The position numbers and the translations under genes are program-made. 64,000 nt of DNA from Caulobacter sp. (GTDB taxonomy: Bacteria; Pseudomonadota; Alphaproteobacteria; Caulobacterales; Caulobacteraceae). Shown piece by piece: positions 51,038 to 59,157 of this stretch. Position 1 is the stretch's first letter; the number at the start of each line of letters is the position of its first letter. The notes under the pieces are model-generated. The model was not told where the DNA came from, searched no databases, and saw only the letters and a list, made by a program, of their open reading frames with translations. The stretch spans positions 310,001-374,000 of the forward strand of contig NZ_JAGIBH010000005.1 of the NCBI RefSeq assembly GCF_017744445.1, written 5' to 3'.

Positions 51038-52161
51038 TTCGACAGCCACGATTGGATGGAGCCCTTCGGCGCGGCGAAGCCTTGCAGGATCTGGATGGCG
51101 TGCACGATCAGGCACAAGCCGGTCCAGATGGCCACCAAAGTGAAGCCGACGTCCGGACGCCCGACGATAGCGCAGGCGGTGAGCAGGATCAGGTTCGGGT
51201 TCCGGCGCGCCGTGATCAGGCGGAAGAAGCTGTCGAACGGCCGCCAGGCGTGCACTTCCAGCTTGAAGAGCGCCAGGAAGATCCCCTCCTCCACGCGTTG
51301 CAGCACGTAGCCGGCGAGCACGATCGCCAGGCTGATTTCGGCGTAGGGGATCGACTGGCCGACCGCATAGACGCCGACGAACCAGGCCCACCACCAGAAC
51401 GGCGGGTGCAGCAGGTCGATGCCGTGGTCGAAGACATTGCCCCACTTGGACGAGGTCAGGGTCACGCGGGCCAGCTTGCCGTCGACGGTGTCGAGGAAGG
51501 TCATGATCCAGGCGCAGACCAGGCCCCAGCCGAAATGGCCGGTCCAGAACAGGTACATGGCCGCCAGCACCAGCAGGAAGCCGATGCCGGTCACCTGGTT
51601 CGGCGTCATCTTGGCGATCGCCGCCCAGCGGGTGACGATCCGCGCCGGCGTCGGCCAGACGTACTTGGTGACGAGGTCGGTGACGCCCTTGTACGAGCCC
51701 TGGAACAGGCGGGCTTCGACAGCGCGCACAGTCTCCGGCGTCAGGCGCTCCAGAACCGGCGGTTCGCGCTTGCGCAGGGCGCTGTTATAGGCCGAGCCCA
51801 GCTCCAGCGCGGTCAGCCGGGTGAGGCGCGGGTCCAGGCCCGACGGATCCTGGCCCGCGCTCAGGGCTTCGGTAGCGGCATAAGCCAGCTCGGCGGGGGC
51901 GTGTACGGCCACGGCGCGGCCGGCGTCGTCGACCAGCACCGCGCCTTCGCGGCCGGCCAGGGCCTTGATCAGCGACTCGTCGAACACCCAGCCGGCGTCG
52001 ACCGCCACGACGGCGTTCGACAGGTCCACGGCCGGCGTTTCGACAAGGCCGATACGGCGATAGATGCGCGACAGGCGCTCGGGCGAGCTCATGCCCCAGA
52101 TGCGGCCGCCGGCTTGCCCGACGGTCAGAGCACGCGGCCCGTTATGAATTTCGCTGCTCAA
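51034..52161 (-). CDS. cpgA: CDP-alcohol phosphotransferase family protein, putative CpgA
   Basis: The 375-residue membrane enzyme has the complete CDP-alcohol phosphotransferase signature D-x2-D-G-x2-A-R-x8-G-x3-D-x3-D (about 222-247, D-T-V-D-G-K-L-A-R...). About six hydrophobic helices make up the C-terminal 200 residues. The N-terminal 150 residues form a soluble domain resembling a nucleotidyl- or phosphatase-like domain (A-V-V-A-V-D-A-G-W-V). It could transfer a phosphate-linked group from a CDP donor during ceramide phosphoglycerate synthesis. TTG at 52161 was used; ATG at 52092 is possible. Confidence 0.82.
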   Translation of the reverse strand: MSSEIHNGPRALTVGQAGGRIWGMSSPERLSRIYRRIGLVETPAVDLSNAVVAVDAGWVFDESLIKALAGREGAVLVDDAGRAVAVHAPAELAYAATEALSAGQDPSGLDPRLTRLTALELGSAYNSALRKREPPVLERLTPETVRAVEARLFQGSYKGVTDLVTKYVWPTPARIVTRWAAIAKMTPNQVTGIGFLLVLAAMYLFWTGHFGWGLVCAWIMTFLDTVDGKLARVTLTSSKWGNVFDHGIDLLHPPFWWWAWFVGVYAVGQSIPYAEISLAIVLAGYVLQRVEEGIFLALFKLEVHAWRPFDSFFRLITARRNPNLILLTACAIVGRPDVGFTLVAIWTGLCLIVHAIQILQGFAAPKGSIQSWLSK

Positions 52162-52238
52162 AGACAGATATACCCCTTGAATCTCAAGCCGATTGATACG
52201 CAGCTTCGCGCGCTTCGACCAGAACGACCCGAACCGTC

Positions 52239-53126
52239 TTGTCCATATATCGCATCGCTCACCTCTCCGACCCCCACCTGCCGCCGCCGCCGGGCGCGTT
52301 TCGGTGGAAGGACGTCTTCACCAAGCGCCTGCTGAGCCGCATCGCCTGGCGCCGGAAACGCAAGGTCCACCGGCCCGAAGTGCTGGCGGCGCTGGTCGCC
52401 GACCTCAAGGCCGCTGGCCCCGATCATGTGGTGATCAGCGGCGATCTCACCAACTTTGCTTCGCGTACGGAGATCGCGGCCGCGCGCACGTGGCTGGAAT
52501 CGCTGGGCAATCCCACCGACTTCACCGTCAGCCCCGGCAACCACGACGCCCTGGCCGGCTCGGCCGAGGTCGAGCGCTTCGCCACCTGGACGCCCTGGCT
52601 AGGCGATAACGGCGCGACCGACTTCCCACAGGTGCGGGTGCGGGGTCCCGTGGCGATCTTCAACCTGTGCTCGGCCGTCCGTACCGCCCCGCACCTGGCC
52701 ACCGGCCGCCTGGGCGAGGAGCAGCTGAGCCGCCTGGACGCCCTGTTGGGCGATCCGACCTACAAGAATCTCTTTCGTCTGGTGACGCTGCACCACCCGC
52801 CGCAGAAGGGCGCGGTGGCCAAGCGCAAGGAGCTCGAGGACCAGGCGGAGCTCCGCAAGATCCTGGCCAAGCACGGCGCCGACCTCGTCCTGCATGGCCA
52901 CGCCCACGAATCCCTGATCGGCTCGGTCCCCGGTCCGAACGGCGCGGTCATTCCGGTGCTGGGCGTGCCATCGGCCTCGTCAGGCCCACGCGGCCACTCG
53001 CCGGCCCGCTGGCACATGATCGAGATCGAAGGCCGGCAGGTTCGCGTCGTCGCGCGCGGCGTCGAGCCCGACCGTGAGGGTTTATCCGAGCTGGGTCGCT
53101 ACACCCTGACCGACATCAGCGGCTAG
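52239..53126 (+). CDS. calcineurin-like metallophosphoesterase
   Basis: The 295-residue phosphatase shows all motifs: S-D-P-H (10-13), G-D-L-T-N-F (about 68), G-N-H-D (about 101), and H-G-H-A-H near 226. It has no signal peptide. The TTG start at 52239 lies 77 bases from the divergent CpgA gene. LpxH-type or UDP-sugar hydrolases share the fold. Its position within the ceramide locus allows a role in removing a phosphate from a head-group intermediate. Its end overlaps the convergent DUF2141 gene by 11 bases. Confidence 0.85.
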   Translation: MSIYRIAHLSDPHLPPPPGAFRWKDVFTKRLLSRIAWRRKRKVHRPEVLAALVADLKAAGPDHVVISGDLTNFASRTEIAAARTWLESLGNPTDFTVSPGNHDALAGSAEVERFATWTPWLGDNGATDFPQVRVRGPVAIFNLCSAVRTAPHLATGRLGEEQLSRLDALLGDPTYKNLFRLVTLHHPPQKGAVAKRKELEDQAELRKILAKHGADLVLHGHAHESLIGSVPGPNGAVIPVLGVPSASSGPRGHSPARWHMIEIEGRQVRVVARGVEPDREGLSELGRYTLTDISG

Positions 53127-53622
53127 ACGGGTAGCGCACCTTCACGCGGATGACGGTCTCGCCCACCGGCTTGACCCCGAAGCGCACGGCGTCGAACGCT
53201 GGCGAAGCGAACTTGGTCGGCGCGTCGTTCGAGAAGCCGTAGCCTTCCGTCGGCATGCCGCCCGGGCTGCGGCTCAGATCACCGTTGCTATCAGCGTCAT
53301 GATAGACCTCGACCGCGTAGGCGTCCTCGGGTGAAGGCAGGAAGAAACAAGCCTGGCTCATCGGGGCCGACGTCTTGATCTTGGCGCGGGCCACCTTGCC
53401 CCGCGCGGTCAGGAAACGGCTGGGATCGCCCGGATAGACCACGATCACCACATCGCCAGCATTCGAACGCAGCGCCCCGACCTGGACGGTCAGCCGGGTG
53501 GCGCTCTTGCGGCCTACGCACTCCTTGTCGACCAGCGCGCGGGCCACGCCCTGGGCGCGCGGGGTCCCCGTCGTCGCGATCATCGCGAACATTACGCCGA
53601 CGAGAACGGAACGTGCTTTCAT
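53116..53622 (-). CDS. exported DUF2141 family protein
   Basis: The 168-residue protein has a signal peptide (about 1-24, T-P-R-A-Q) and the DUF2141 pattern: L-T-V-Q-V-G with beta strands, V-V-I-V-V-Y, then Y-H-D-A-D-S-N-G-D-L and G-M-P-T-E-G-Y-G-F-S-N. The D-A-D-S-N-G-D segment resembles a calcium loop. Two cysteines may pair. Function unknown. It is the only gene on this strand among the rightward genes here and may not belong to the lipid pathway. Confidence 0.85.
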   Translation of the reverse strand: MKARSVLVGVMFAMIATTGTPRAQGVARALVDKECVGRKSATRLTVQVGALRSNAGDVVIVVYPGDPSRFLTARGKVARAKIKTSAPMSQACFFLPSPEDAYAVEVYHDADSNGDLSRSPGGMPTEGYGFSNDAPTKFASPAFDAVRFGVKPVGETVIRVKVRYPSSR

Positions 53623-53683
53623 CTAAAAGGCCGCATCCTTATTGTTACGCGCAGGTGATATCGCCTGAAGTTCCGGCTTTCTC

Positions 53684-54121
53684 ATGACCAATCCCACCGC
53701 CCTGGCGTTCGGCTATCCCGCTTCGAAGGTCGCGGAGACCGATCACTGGCTGATTCTGGTTCGTCCGAAGCAACCGACATTTGGGTCTTTGGTCCTTGTG
53801 TGCAAGGAAGCTGTCCAGGCCTTCTCCGACGTGAGTCCCGCCGCCTTCGCCGACCTGCAGGTCGCGGTGGCCGGGATCGAGCGCCTTCTGAAAGCCAAGA
53901 TCGCCTACCAGAAGATCAATTACCTCATGCTGATGATGGTCGACAAAGACGTCCATTTCCACGTGCTTCCGCGCTACGAAGGCGTTCGCGAGCATGATGG
54001 TCAATCGTTCCCTGACGCCGGTTGGCCCGCTGCCCCCGCCCTGGGCTCGGCCGTGCCCCTGTCGGACGAGGCCGTCCAGCGCCTCGCCCAAGACTTCGCG
54101 CAAGCCTGGGCCGCCGCGTGA
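53684..54121 (+). CDS. HIT-family protein
   Basis: The 145-residue protein has a histidine-triad-type site, H-F-H-V-L-P (His91, His93), but the third His of the classic H-x-H-x-H motif is Leu. HIT proteins hydrolyse or transfer nucleotidyl groups, using the middle His. Such variants still act as nucleotide hydrolases in some families. It overlaps the LptF-like gene by GTGA (54118-54121), so it is translated with the transport and ceramide synthase genes. Its partner role is not known. Confidence 0.8.
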   Translation: MTNPTALAFGYPASKVAETDHWLILVRPKQPTFGSLVLVCKEAVQAFSDVSPAAFADLQVAVAGIERLLKAKIAYQKINYLMLMMVDKDVHFHVLPRYEGVREHDGQSFPDAGWPAAPALGSAVPLSDEAVQRLAQDFAQAWAAA

Positions 54122-55338
54122 GCGCCAAGGACCTGACCGCCGGGCCGATCCGCCTGATCGACCGCTATCTGTTGCGCCTGCTGTTCTGGCCGCTGGTCGG
54201 CTGCCTGGGCGTCACCGTCGTGGCCTTGCTGCTGGAACGCGTCCTGCGCCTGTTGGACGTGCTGTCGCAAAGCAGCGCCCGCTTCGGCTACGTCACCCAG
54301 CTGGCCGCCAACCTGGTGCCGCACTATCTGGGCCTGGCCCTACCCGTCGCGTTCTTCGTGGCGCTGTTCATCGTCATCGTGAAGCTGTCCGACGGCTCGG
54401 AGATCGACGCCCTGCTGGCCAGCGGCCAGTCGCTGGAGCGCATCGCCGCGCCGTTCTTCATCGTCGCCATCTTCCTCAGCGTCTTCAGCGTGGGCGTATT
54501 CGGCTACATGCAGCCCTACAGCCGCTACGCCTATCGCGCCGTGATGCACGCGGCAATCAACGCCGGCTGGAACGGACGCCTGGCCGGCGGGGCCTTCATC
54601 GACGACAAGGGCTCGCTGCTCACCGCCGACAGCGCCGACCTGGCCGGCCAGCGCCTGACGCGGGTGTTCATCCGCCGCCTGGACGCCAAGGGCCAGGAAG
54701 AGATCATCACCGCCGCCTCGGCCGACCTGAAGATGGACGCCGGCGGCAAGACCATCACCATGGACCTGAAGGACGGCCGCCGCATCGCCCGCGACGCCGC
54801 CGGCCAGTACCGCAACCTGGCCTTCACCAGCCTGACCACCCAGACGCCCCTGGCCGCCGCGGCGGTGCTGCTGCGTGATCGCGGCAGCGACGAGCGGGAG
54901 CTGACCCTGGGCGAGCTGTACAAGCAGGCGCATTCGCCCAATCCGGTGGTCTCCAAGGAGACCCTGCTGGGCGAGTTTTACGGCCGCTGGGCGCGCGCCA
55001 TCTTCCTGCCGTTCCTGCCGCTGCTGGCCTTCCCGCTGGGCCTGGCCTCCAAGCGTGGCAACCGCGCGCCGGGCCTGGTGATGGCGGGCATCCTGCTGTT
55101 GGCCTTCCAGCACTCGCTGCTGCTGGGCCAGGGCCTGGCCAAGGCCGGCAAGATCGCGCCGTTCCCGGCCATCTGGATCCCCTTCAGCCTGTTCGCAGCC
55201 CTGGCCGTCTGGCTGTTCGTGGGCAGCCGCACGCGCCCCGGCGACACCCCGGTCTCGCGCCTGGTCCGCCGTATCAACAAGGTCGTCACCAAGATCGTCC
55301 GCGCCCTGCCCCTGCCGAAGAAGCGACAAGCCGCATGA
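54118..55338 (+). CDS. LptF-like permease of the sphingolipid locus
   Basis: The 406-residue protein has the LptF/LptG layout: three N-terminal membrane helices (about 20-120), a periplasmic beta-jellyroll (about 135-290), then three C-terminal helices (about 300-395). I-D-R-Y-L-L-R and L-L-A-S-G-Q-S are family-like. LptF and LptG with LptB extract lipopolysaccharide; two such genes within a ceramide operon suggest a paralogous set for sphingolipid. GTG at 54118 starts it, overlapping the HIT gene. No LptB-like ATPase gene is in the window, so the common LptB may serve both. Confidence 0.8.
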   Translation: MSAKDLTAGPIRLIDRYLLRLLFWPLVGCLGVTVVALLLERVLRLLDVLSQSSARFGYVTQLAANLVPHYLGLALPVAFFVALFIVIVKLSDGSEIDALLASGQSLERIAAPFFIVAIFLSVFSVGVFGYMQPYSRYAYRAVMHAAINAGWNGRLAGGAFIDDKGSLLTADSADLAGQRLTRVFIRRLDAKGQEEIITAASADLKMDAGGKTITMDLKDGRRIARDAAGQYRNLAFTSLTTQTPLAAAAVLLRDRGSDERELTLGELYKQAHSPNPVVSKETLLGEFYGRWARAIFLPFLPLLAFPLGLASKRGNRAPGLVMAGILLLAFQHSLLLGQGLAKAGKIAPFPAIWIPFSLFAALAVWLFVGSRTRPGDTPVSRLVRRINKVVTKIVRALPLPKKRQAA

Positions 55339-56396
55339 GACTGCAGCTCTACGTCCTGAAGACGGTCGCCACCCGGATCCTCGGCGCGGCCCTGATCCTG
55401 ATGTCCATCCTGCAGGTCCTGGACCTGCTGGATGTCACCTCCGACATCCTGGACCGGGGCCTAGGGATGGCGGGCGTCGCCTTCTACGCTGGCATGCGCC
55501 TGCCGCGCCTGTTCGAGCAGGTGGCGCCGATCGCCGTCCTGGCCGGCGGCCTGTTCGCCTTCTCAGGCCTGGCTCGCGAGAGCGCCGTCGTGGCCATGCG
55601 CGCCAGCGGCATCTCTGGCTATCGCATCGTTGGCATGGCCATCCCCGCCGCCGTGGCGGTGATGCTGCTGGACGCCCTGTGCGGCCAGTACCTGGCCCCG
55701 CGCGCCGATCCGGCCCTGGCCGACTGGTGGAAGAACACGACCCCGGTCGCCGAGCGCAAGGTCCCCGCCCCGCGCACCTTCCGCGCCGGCGGCGACCTGG
55801 TCATCGGAGCCAGCGCCTCGGCCAGCGGTCGCGAGATCACCAGCGTCACCATCTTCCGCCGCGACGCCAAGGGCATCCTGATGGAGAAGGTCGAGGCCCC
55901 GACGGCCCGCTACGCCAACGGCAAGTGGACCCTGGACCAACCTAAGACCACCCGCTTCACCGGCGACCTGGCGCAGACCTCGACGGCCGCGTCGACCAGC
56001 TGGCCCAGCGGCCTCCGCCCCCGCGACGTCCAGAGCCTGTTCGGCGACGACGCCGTGCCCACCGCCGCCTCGGCCCAGCGCGCCCTGCAGAACGGCGCCT
56101 CGGACCGACCGGAAAGCTTCTACGCCACCCACCTGCAGGCCGCCTTCGCTGGCCCGTTCGTATCGCTGGTCATGCTGCTGCTAAGCGCGCCCGTCGCCCT
56201 GGCCAATTTCCGCAGCGGCCAAGGCGCGGTCCTGCTGACCGGCGGCCTGGCCGCCGGCCTGATCTTCCTGGTGGCCAACGGCATGCTGACCGCCTTGGGC
56301 GAGTCCGGCTCGCTCTCCCCGATCCTGGCCGTCTGGGCCGCCCCCGCGATCTTCGGCGCCCTCGCCATTCGCACATTCCTTGCCCTGGAGGGGTGA
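55335..56396 (+). CDS. LptG-like permease of the sphingolipid locus
   Basis: The 353-residue protein is the second LptF/G-type permease, overlapping the first by ATGA. It has three N-terminal helices, a periplasmic beta domain (about 130-250) and three C-terminal helices. M-R-A-S-G-I-S-G-Y-R (about 87-96) is a typical LptG coupling-helix region. With the LptF-like gene and the distant LptC-like gene (41881) it could make a sphingolipid export complex. The following ceramide synthase gene overlaps by TGATG. Confidence 0.82.
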   Translation: MRLQLYVLKTVATRILGAALILMSILQVLDLLDVTSDILDRGLGMAGVAFYAGMRLPRLFEQVAPIAVLAGGLFAFSGLARESAVVAMRASGISGYRIVGMAIPAAVAVMLLDALCGQYLAPRADPALADWWKNTTPVAERKVPAPRTFRAGGDLVIGASASASGREITSVTIFRRDAKGILMEKVEAPTARYANGKWTLDQPKTTRFTGDLAQTSTAASTSWPSGLRPRDVQSLFGDDAVPTAASAQRALQNGASDRPESFYATHLQAAFAGPFVSLVMLLLSAPVALANFRSGQGAVLLTGGLAAGLIFLVANGMLTALGESGSLSPILAVWAAPAIFGALAIRTFLALEG

Positions 56397-57550
56397 TGCC
56401 TTTCGACTCCGCGAACGCCGACCTGCAGGTCATCCCCGTCCAGACTCCGGACGAACTGAAGCGCTTCATCGCCCTGCCCGCCCGCCTGAACGCCAGGGAT
56501 CCCAACTGGATCACGCCGCTGTTCATGGAGCGCACCGAGGCCCTGACGCCCAAGACCAACCCGTTCTTCGCCCATGCCGAGGTCCAGCTGTTCCTGGCCA
56601 CGCGCGGCGGCCGTGACGTGGGCCGGATCAGCGCCCAGATCGACCAGCTGACGCCGCAGCCGACGCCGGGCCGTCTGGACGGCCACTTCGGCATGATCGC
56701 CGCCGAGGACGACGGGGCGATCTTCCAGGTGCTGTTCCGCGCCGCCGAGGACTGGCTGCGCGCTCGCGGCCGCACCCACGTGGTCGGCCCGTTCAACCTG
56801 TCGATCAACGAAGAGGTCGGCCTGCTGGTCGAAGGCTTCGACACCCCGCCGATGATCCTGATGGGCCATGACCCGGCCTATACCGGCAAGCGCGTCGAGG
56901 AACAGGGCTACGCCAAGGCCAAGGACGTCTTCGCCTATCGCGCTGGCGAAGACGGCGACATTCCCGAGGTCGCCCGCCGCCGCGTCAAGCGCGGCCTGCC
57001 CGAGGGCGTGGTCCTGCGCCAGCTGGATATGAAGCGCTACGACGAGGAGGTCCGGACGCTGACGGACATCCTCAACGACGCCTGGAAGGAAAACTGGGGC
57101 TTCACCGCCACCACCGAGGCCGAGACCGCCCAGCTGGGTAAGGCGCTGAAGCAGGTGATCGACAAGCGCCTGATCTGGTTCGCCGAGATCGACGGCGAAG
57201 CCGCCGGCGTCGTGGTCTTCCTGCCCAACGTCAACGAGGCCATCGCCGACCTGAAGGGCAAGCTGCTGCCGTTCGGCTGGGCCAAGCTGTTGTGGCGTCT
57301 GAAGGTCAAGGGCGTGAAGTCGGCCCGCATCCCGCTGATGGGCGTGAAGAAGAAGTTCGCCAACACCCAGCGCGGCCGCATGCTGCCGTTCTGGATGATG
57401 AAGGCCAGCCGCGATATGGCGATGAGCCTGGGCTATAACCGCTACGAAATCTCGTGGGTCCTCGAGGACAACAAGGCCATGTGCCACATCGCCGAGAACG
57501 TCGGCGGCACGCATTACAAGACCTACCGCATCTACGAGAAGGCGCTTTGA
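56396..57550 (+). CDS. bcerS: bacterial ceramide synthase (GNAT-like N-acyltransferase)
   Basis: The 384-residue protein has an N-acyltransferase-like fold with no membrane helices, matching bacterial ceramide synthase, which acylates 3-ketosphinganine and is unrelated to the membrane-bound eukaryotic enzymes. D-P-N-W-I-T-P-L near 38 and G-P-F-N-L-S-I-N-E-E-V-G about 135 are conserved-looking. The C-terminal half has GNAT-like strands ending in I-S-W-V-L-E-D-N-K-A-M. The ATG at 56396 has GGAGG upstream. The assignment follows from position and recall of C. crescentus. Confidence 0.85.
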   Translation: MPFDSANADLQVIPVQTPDELKRFIALPARLNARDPNWITPLFMERTEALTPKTNPFFAHAEVQLFLATRGGRDVGRISAQIDQLTPQPTPGRLDGHFGMIAAEDDGAIFQVLFRAAEDWLRARGRTHVVGPFNLSINEEVGLLVEGFDTPPMILMGHDPAYTGKRVEEQGYAKAKDVFAYRAGEDGDIPEVARRRVKRGLPEGVVLRQLDMKRYDEEVRTLTDILNDAWKENWGFTATTEAETAQLGKALKQVIDKRLIWFAEIDGEAAGVVVFLPNVNEAIADLKGKLLPFGWAKLLWRLKVKGVKSARIPLMGVKKKFANTQRGRMLPFWMMKASRDMAMSLGYNRYEISWVLEDNKAMCHIAENVGGTHYKTYRIYEKAL

Positions 57551-58311
57551 CTCCCTTCAAGGCCCTGATCCTGGCCGGCTCGCGCGGCGGCGAGGTCGAT
57601 CCGGCCGCCGCCTATGCCGGGGTCAGCCACAAGGGCCTGATCACCGTGGAGGGCCGGACCTTGCTGGACCGGGTGCTGGACGCCGTCCGCGCGGCGGGTC
57701 CGGAGACGATCGGCGTCGCGGCCAATGACGATGCGATCAAGGCCCGCCTAGCCGACGCCGGCGTCGTCATCCTGCCCACCGCTTCGGGTCCTAGCCAGAG
57801 CGTCGAGAACGCCGCTCACCAGTTGGGCTTCCCGCTGGTGGTGACCACGGTCGACCATGCGCTGCTCAAGCCCGAATGGATCACCAGCTTCCTGGCCGAC
57901 TGCCCCGACTGGGCCGACGTCGCCGTGCTGCTGGCCCCGGAAGAACGCGTCCAGGCGGCCGCCCCTCAGACCAAGCGGACCTATCTGCGTTTCCAGGACG
58001 GCCGCTATTCGGGCTGCAACCTTTTCCTGCTGCGCAACGAGAACGCGCTGCGCGTGGTCGAGACCTGGCGCAAGGTCGAGGCGCTGCGCAAACAGCCCTG
58101 GAAGATCGCCGCCATGCTGGGGCCATCCTTCCTGATCCGCTACCTGCTGAACTGGCTGACTCTGGACCAAGCCGTGCTGAAGCTGGGCAAGCTGGCGGGC
58201 GTGAAGGCCGCCGCCGTACGGGCGCACGATGGCCTAGCGGCGGTGGACGTGGATAAGCCTTCGGACCTGGATCTGGTCAGAGAATTGGTCGGAGAGACCA
58301 TTTCCCAATAG
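57547..58311 (+). CDS. MobA-like NTP transferase domain protein
   Basis: The 254-residue protein has the nucleotidyltransferase entry A-L-I-L-A-G-S-R-G-G (6-15) and the K-G-L-I-T-V-E-G-R-T-L-L segment (about 29-40) of MobA/GlmU-type enzymes, with T-T-V-D-H-A-L-L for the metal-binding Asp. Starts with TTG at 57547, overlapping the ceramide synthase stop. The acceptor is unknown, but co-transcription with ceramide synthase points to making an activated head group. It is distinct from the second nucleotidyltransferase on the opposite strand. Confidence 0.8.
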   Translation: MTPFKALILAGSRGGEVDPAAAYAGVSHKGLITVEGRTLLDRVLDAVRAAGPETIGVAANDDAIKARLADAGVVILPTASGPSQSVENAAHQLGFPLVVTTVDHALLKPEWITSFLADCPDWADVAVLLAPEERVQAAAPQTKRTYLRFQDGRYSGCNLFLLRNENALRVVETWRKVEALRKQPWKIAAMLGPSFLIRYLLNWLTLDQAVLKLGKLAGVKAAAVRAHDGLAAVDVDKPSDLDLVRELVGETISQ

Positions 58312-58318
58312 CCGAGCA

Positions 58319-58377
58319 TCCCCGCGAAAGCGGGGATCCATACTGAGGCGCCGCTTGGGTCCCCGCTTTCGCGGGGA
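58319..58377. repeat. REP-like intergenic repeat, two inverted hairpin units
   Basis: TCCCCGCGAAAGCGGGGA (58319-58336) and TCCCCGCTTTCGCGGGGA (58360-58377) face each other between convergent genes, as in the pair near 10.8 kb. Here each unit folds into a stem with a GAAA/TTTC loop. The right flank (T-C-G-G-A-T-T, G-G-G-A-T-T-A-A-G-C) resembles that of the other pair. Confidence 0.8.
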
Positions 58378-58392
58378 CAGTCGGATTTGGGA

Positions 58393-59157
58393 TTAAGCGG
58401 AGATCGCTTCTTTCTCGGCCCACTGCGCCGTCAGGGCGCGGTTGTGGACGAGGTCCGCCGGGAAATCCATTTCGGACCATTCCAGACCCTGGATCGAGCG
58501 CACGCGCACGACGTCGTGCTTCTGGGCGACCTCGTTGATGACGCTGAGATACCAGCGCTTCAGGCCTTCCGGCGTGCGCATGATGCTTTCCAGCGTCTCG
58601 ACGAACAGTTTGGAGCCTTCTTCGTTGAAGCGCAGGAAGCCGATGGACTCGGCGTCATACTCGGTGATCGTCTTGCCGATGGCGCGCAGAGCGTCGCCGT
58701 CGGTCAGCACCTTCATGTCGTCGCTGTCGTAGACGCCGTCGTCCTTGCGGTCGACCGTCACGGTGATCGGCGCGTCCGGGGCGCTGATCAGGCGTTCAGC
58801 GATGCCCGGCTCGAACAGGGTGTCGCCATTGAGGATCATGAACGGCCCGCCGCGCATCTCTTCACGCGCCAGCCAGCAGGTCGCGAGGTTATCGGTCACG
58901 CTGTAGAACGGGTTGTAGAGCGTGCGGATGGTCATGCCCGGCAGCTCCAGGCGCGCGACCTCGGCCTCGACCAGGTCGGCGCGGAAGCCGGTCACCACCA
59001 CAGCCTCGGTCACGCCCGCCTGATGCAGGTGGCGCAGCTGCCATTCCAGCACCGTGCGGCCGGCCAGCTCGACCAGGCACTTGGGCCGGTCGTCCGTCAG
59101 GGGCGACAGGCGCTTGCCCTGACCGGCGCTGAGGATGAGAGTCTTGACCGGCTGCAT
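58393..59157 (-). CDS. cpgD: sugar-phosphate-type nucleotidyltransferase, putative phosphoglycerate cytidylyltransferase CpgD
   Basis: The 254-residue enzyme has the Rossmann nucleotidyltransferase signature (S-A-G-Q-G-K-R-L then P-K-C-L-V, about 9-29), V-T-G-F and the metal site N-G-D-T-L-F near 109. It makes an NDP-activated compound. The C. crescentus gene in this place is reported as a phosphoglycerate cytidylyltransferase (CDP-glycerate donor) needed for ceramide diphosphoglycerate. Choline- and sugar-nucleotidyltransferases look alike, so sequence alone does not fix the substrate. It is transcribed towards the REP pair. Confidence 0.78.
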   Translation of the reverse strand: MQPVKTLILSAGQGKRLSPLTDDRPKCLVELAGRTVLEWQLRHLHQAGVTEAVVVTGFRADLVEAEVARLELPGMTIRTLYNPFYSVTDNLATCWLAREEMRGGPFMILNGDTLFEPGIAERLISAPDAPITVTVDRKDDGVYDSDDMKVLTDGDALRAIGKTITEYDAESIGFLRFNEEGSKLFVETLESIMRTPEGLKRWYLSVINEVAQKHDVVRVRSIQGLEWSEMDFPADLVHNRALTAQWAEKEAISA

